From the NCBI GenBank assembly GCA_049315745.1, contig JBMOJO010000219.1:1-6106 (forward strand): a stretch of DNA of 6,106 nucleotides, written 5' to 3'. Under the pieces are notes generated by a model that worked only from the letters and a program-made list of their open reading frames with translations, ran no database searches and was not told the origin of the DNA. The position numbers and the translations under genes are program-made. This DNA is from JADJPL01 sp049315745. Its GTDB lineage: Bacteria; Bacteroidota; Bacteroidia; Chitinophagales; Saprospiraceae. Position 1 is the stretch's first letter, and every line of letters starts with the position of its first letter. Of the stretch, positions 6,075-6,106 are shown piece after piece.

Positions 6075-6106
6075 TATTCTTTGGATAGAGACATCTTTTT
6101 CCTGAT

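Larger units (their letters stand above)
5740..6106. other. Downstream intergenic region, repeat-rich, no gene seen
   Basis: No credible coding sequence occurs on either strand between the DUF5682 stop and the window end. The region is largely made of repeats: a reverse copy of the dispersed repeat directly after the stop (5740-5785), an inverted pair with a central hairpin (5811-5965), and two GC-rich palindromes (6003-6017, 6052-6074). No hairpin followed by a T-run marks a standard terminator for the operon. Possible Bacteroidota promoter elements for a gene beyond the window are TTTG 5801-5804 with TACCTATG 5827-5834, and TTTG 6053-6056 with TTCTTTG 6077-6083; both are weak. Confidence 0.55.

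Noticed and set aside
1..6106. CRISPR array, toxin-antitoxin pair or known defence operon
   Set aside because: No regularly spaced repeats with unique spacers, no small paired genes and no nuclease or ATPase motifs are present; the repeats at both ends are irregularly placed and partly inverted.

Overview
The window reads as chromosomal DNA of a Bacteroidota bacterium, possibly of the Saprospiria/Lewinella type. This is an inference from GC-rich genes set in clearly AT-richer intergenic DNA, start codons without a convincing Shine-Dalgarno sequence, TTTG/TAnnTTTG-like promoter elements, and a secreted S9D peptidase with a Gln-started mature end. No 16S rRNA or other taxonomic marker is present.

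Layout: positions 1-383 are non-coding and hold one copy of a dispersed intergenic repeat (5-54), short direct repeats and a possible promoter. Three genes follow on the + strand in one compact run. The first (384-2825) is a secreted prolyl-oligopeptidase-fold serine peptidase of the glutamyl endopeptidase type (S9D). The second (2851-3465) is a metal-dependent cyclase-family hydrolase resembling kynurenine formamidase KynB. The third (3475-5739) is a full-length DUF5682 protein, the family of E. coli YehM. The gaps are 25 and 9 bases, so the genes are probably co-transcribed, with a small perfect hairpin filling the first gap. Positions 5740-6106 are non-coding and dense in repeats: more copies of the repeat seen at 5-54, two of them inverted around a central hairpin, then two perfect GC-rich palindromes.

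How the genes work together is not evident. The peptidase should act outside the cytoplasm, while the cyclase and the DUF5682 protein have no export signal. DUF5682 proteins are usually encoded with a MoxR-type AAA+ ATPase, a VWA protein and a SWIM zinc-finger protein; none is present here. Its N-terminal domain shows two GX2H motifs and an acidic residue, as in the TIKI/TraB/EreA/ChaN hydrolase superfamily, so the tight cyclase-DUF5682 pair may join two hydrolases. The points most worth a second look are this orphan DUF5682 gene with its unusual partner, and the repeat family flanking the three-gene block.
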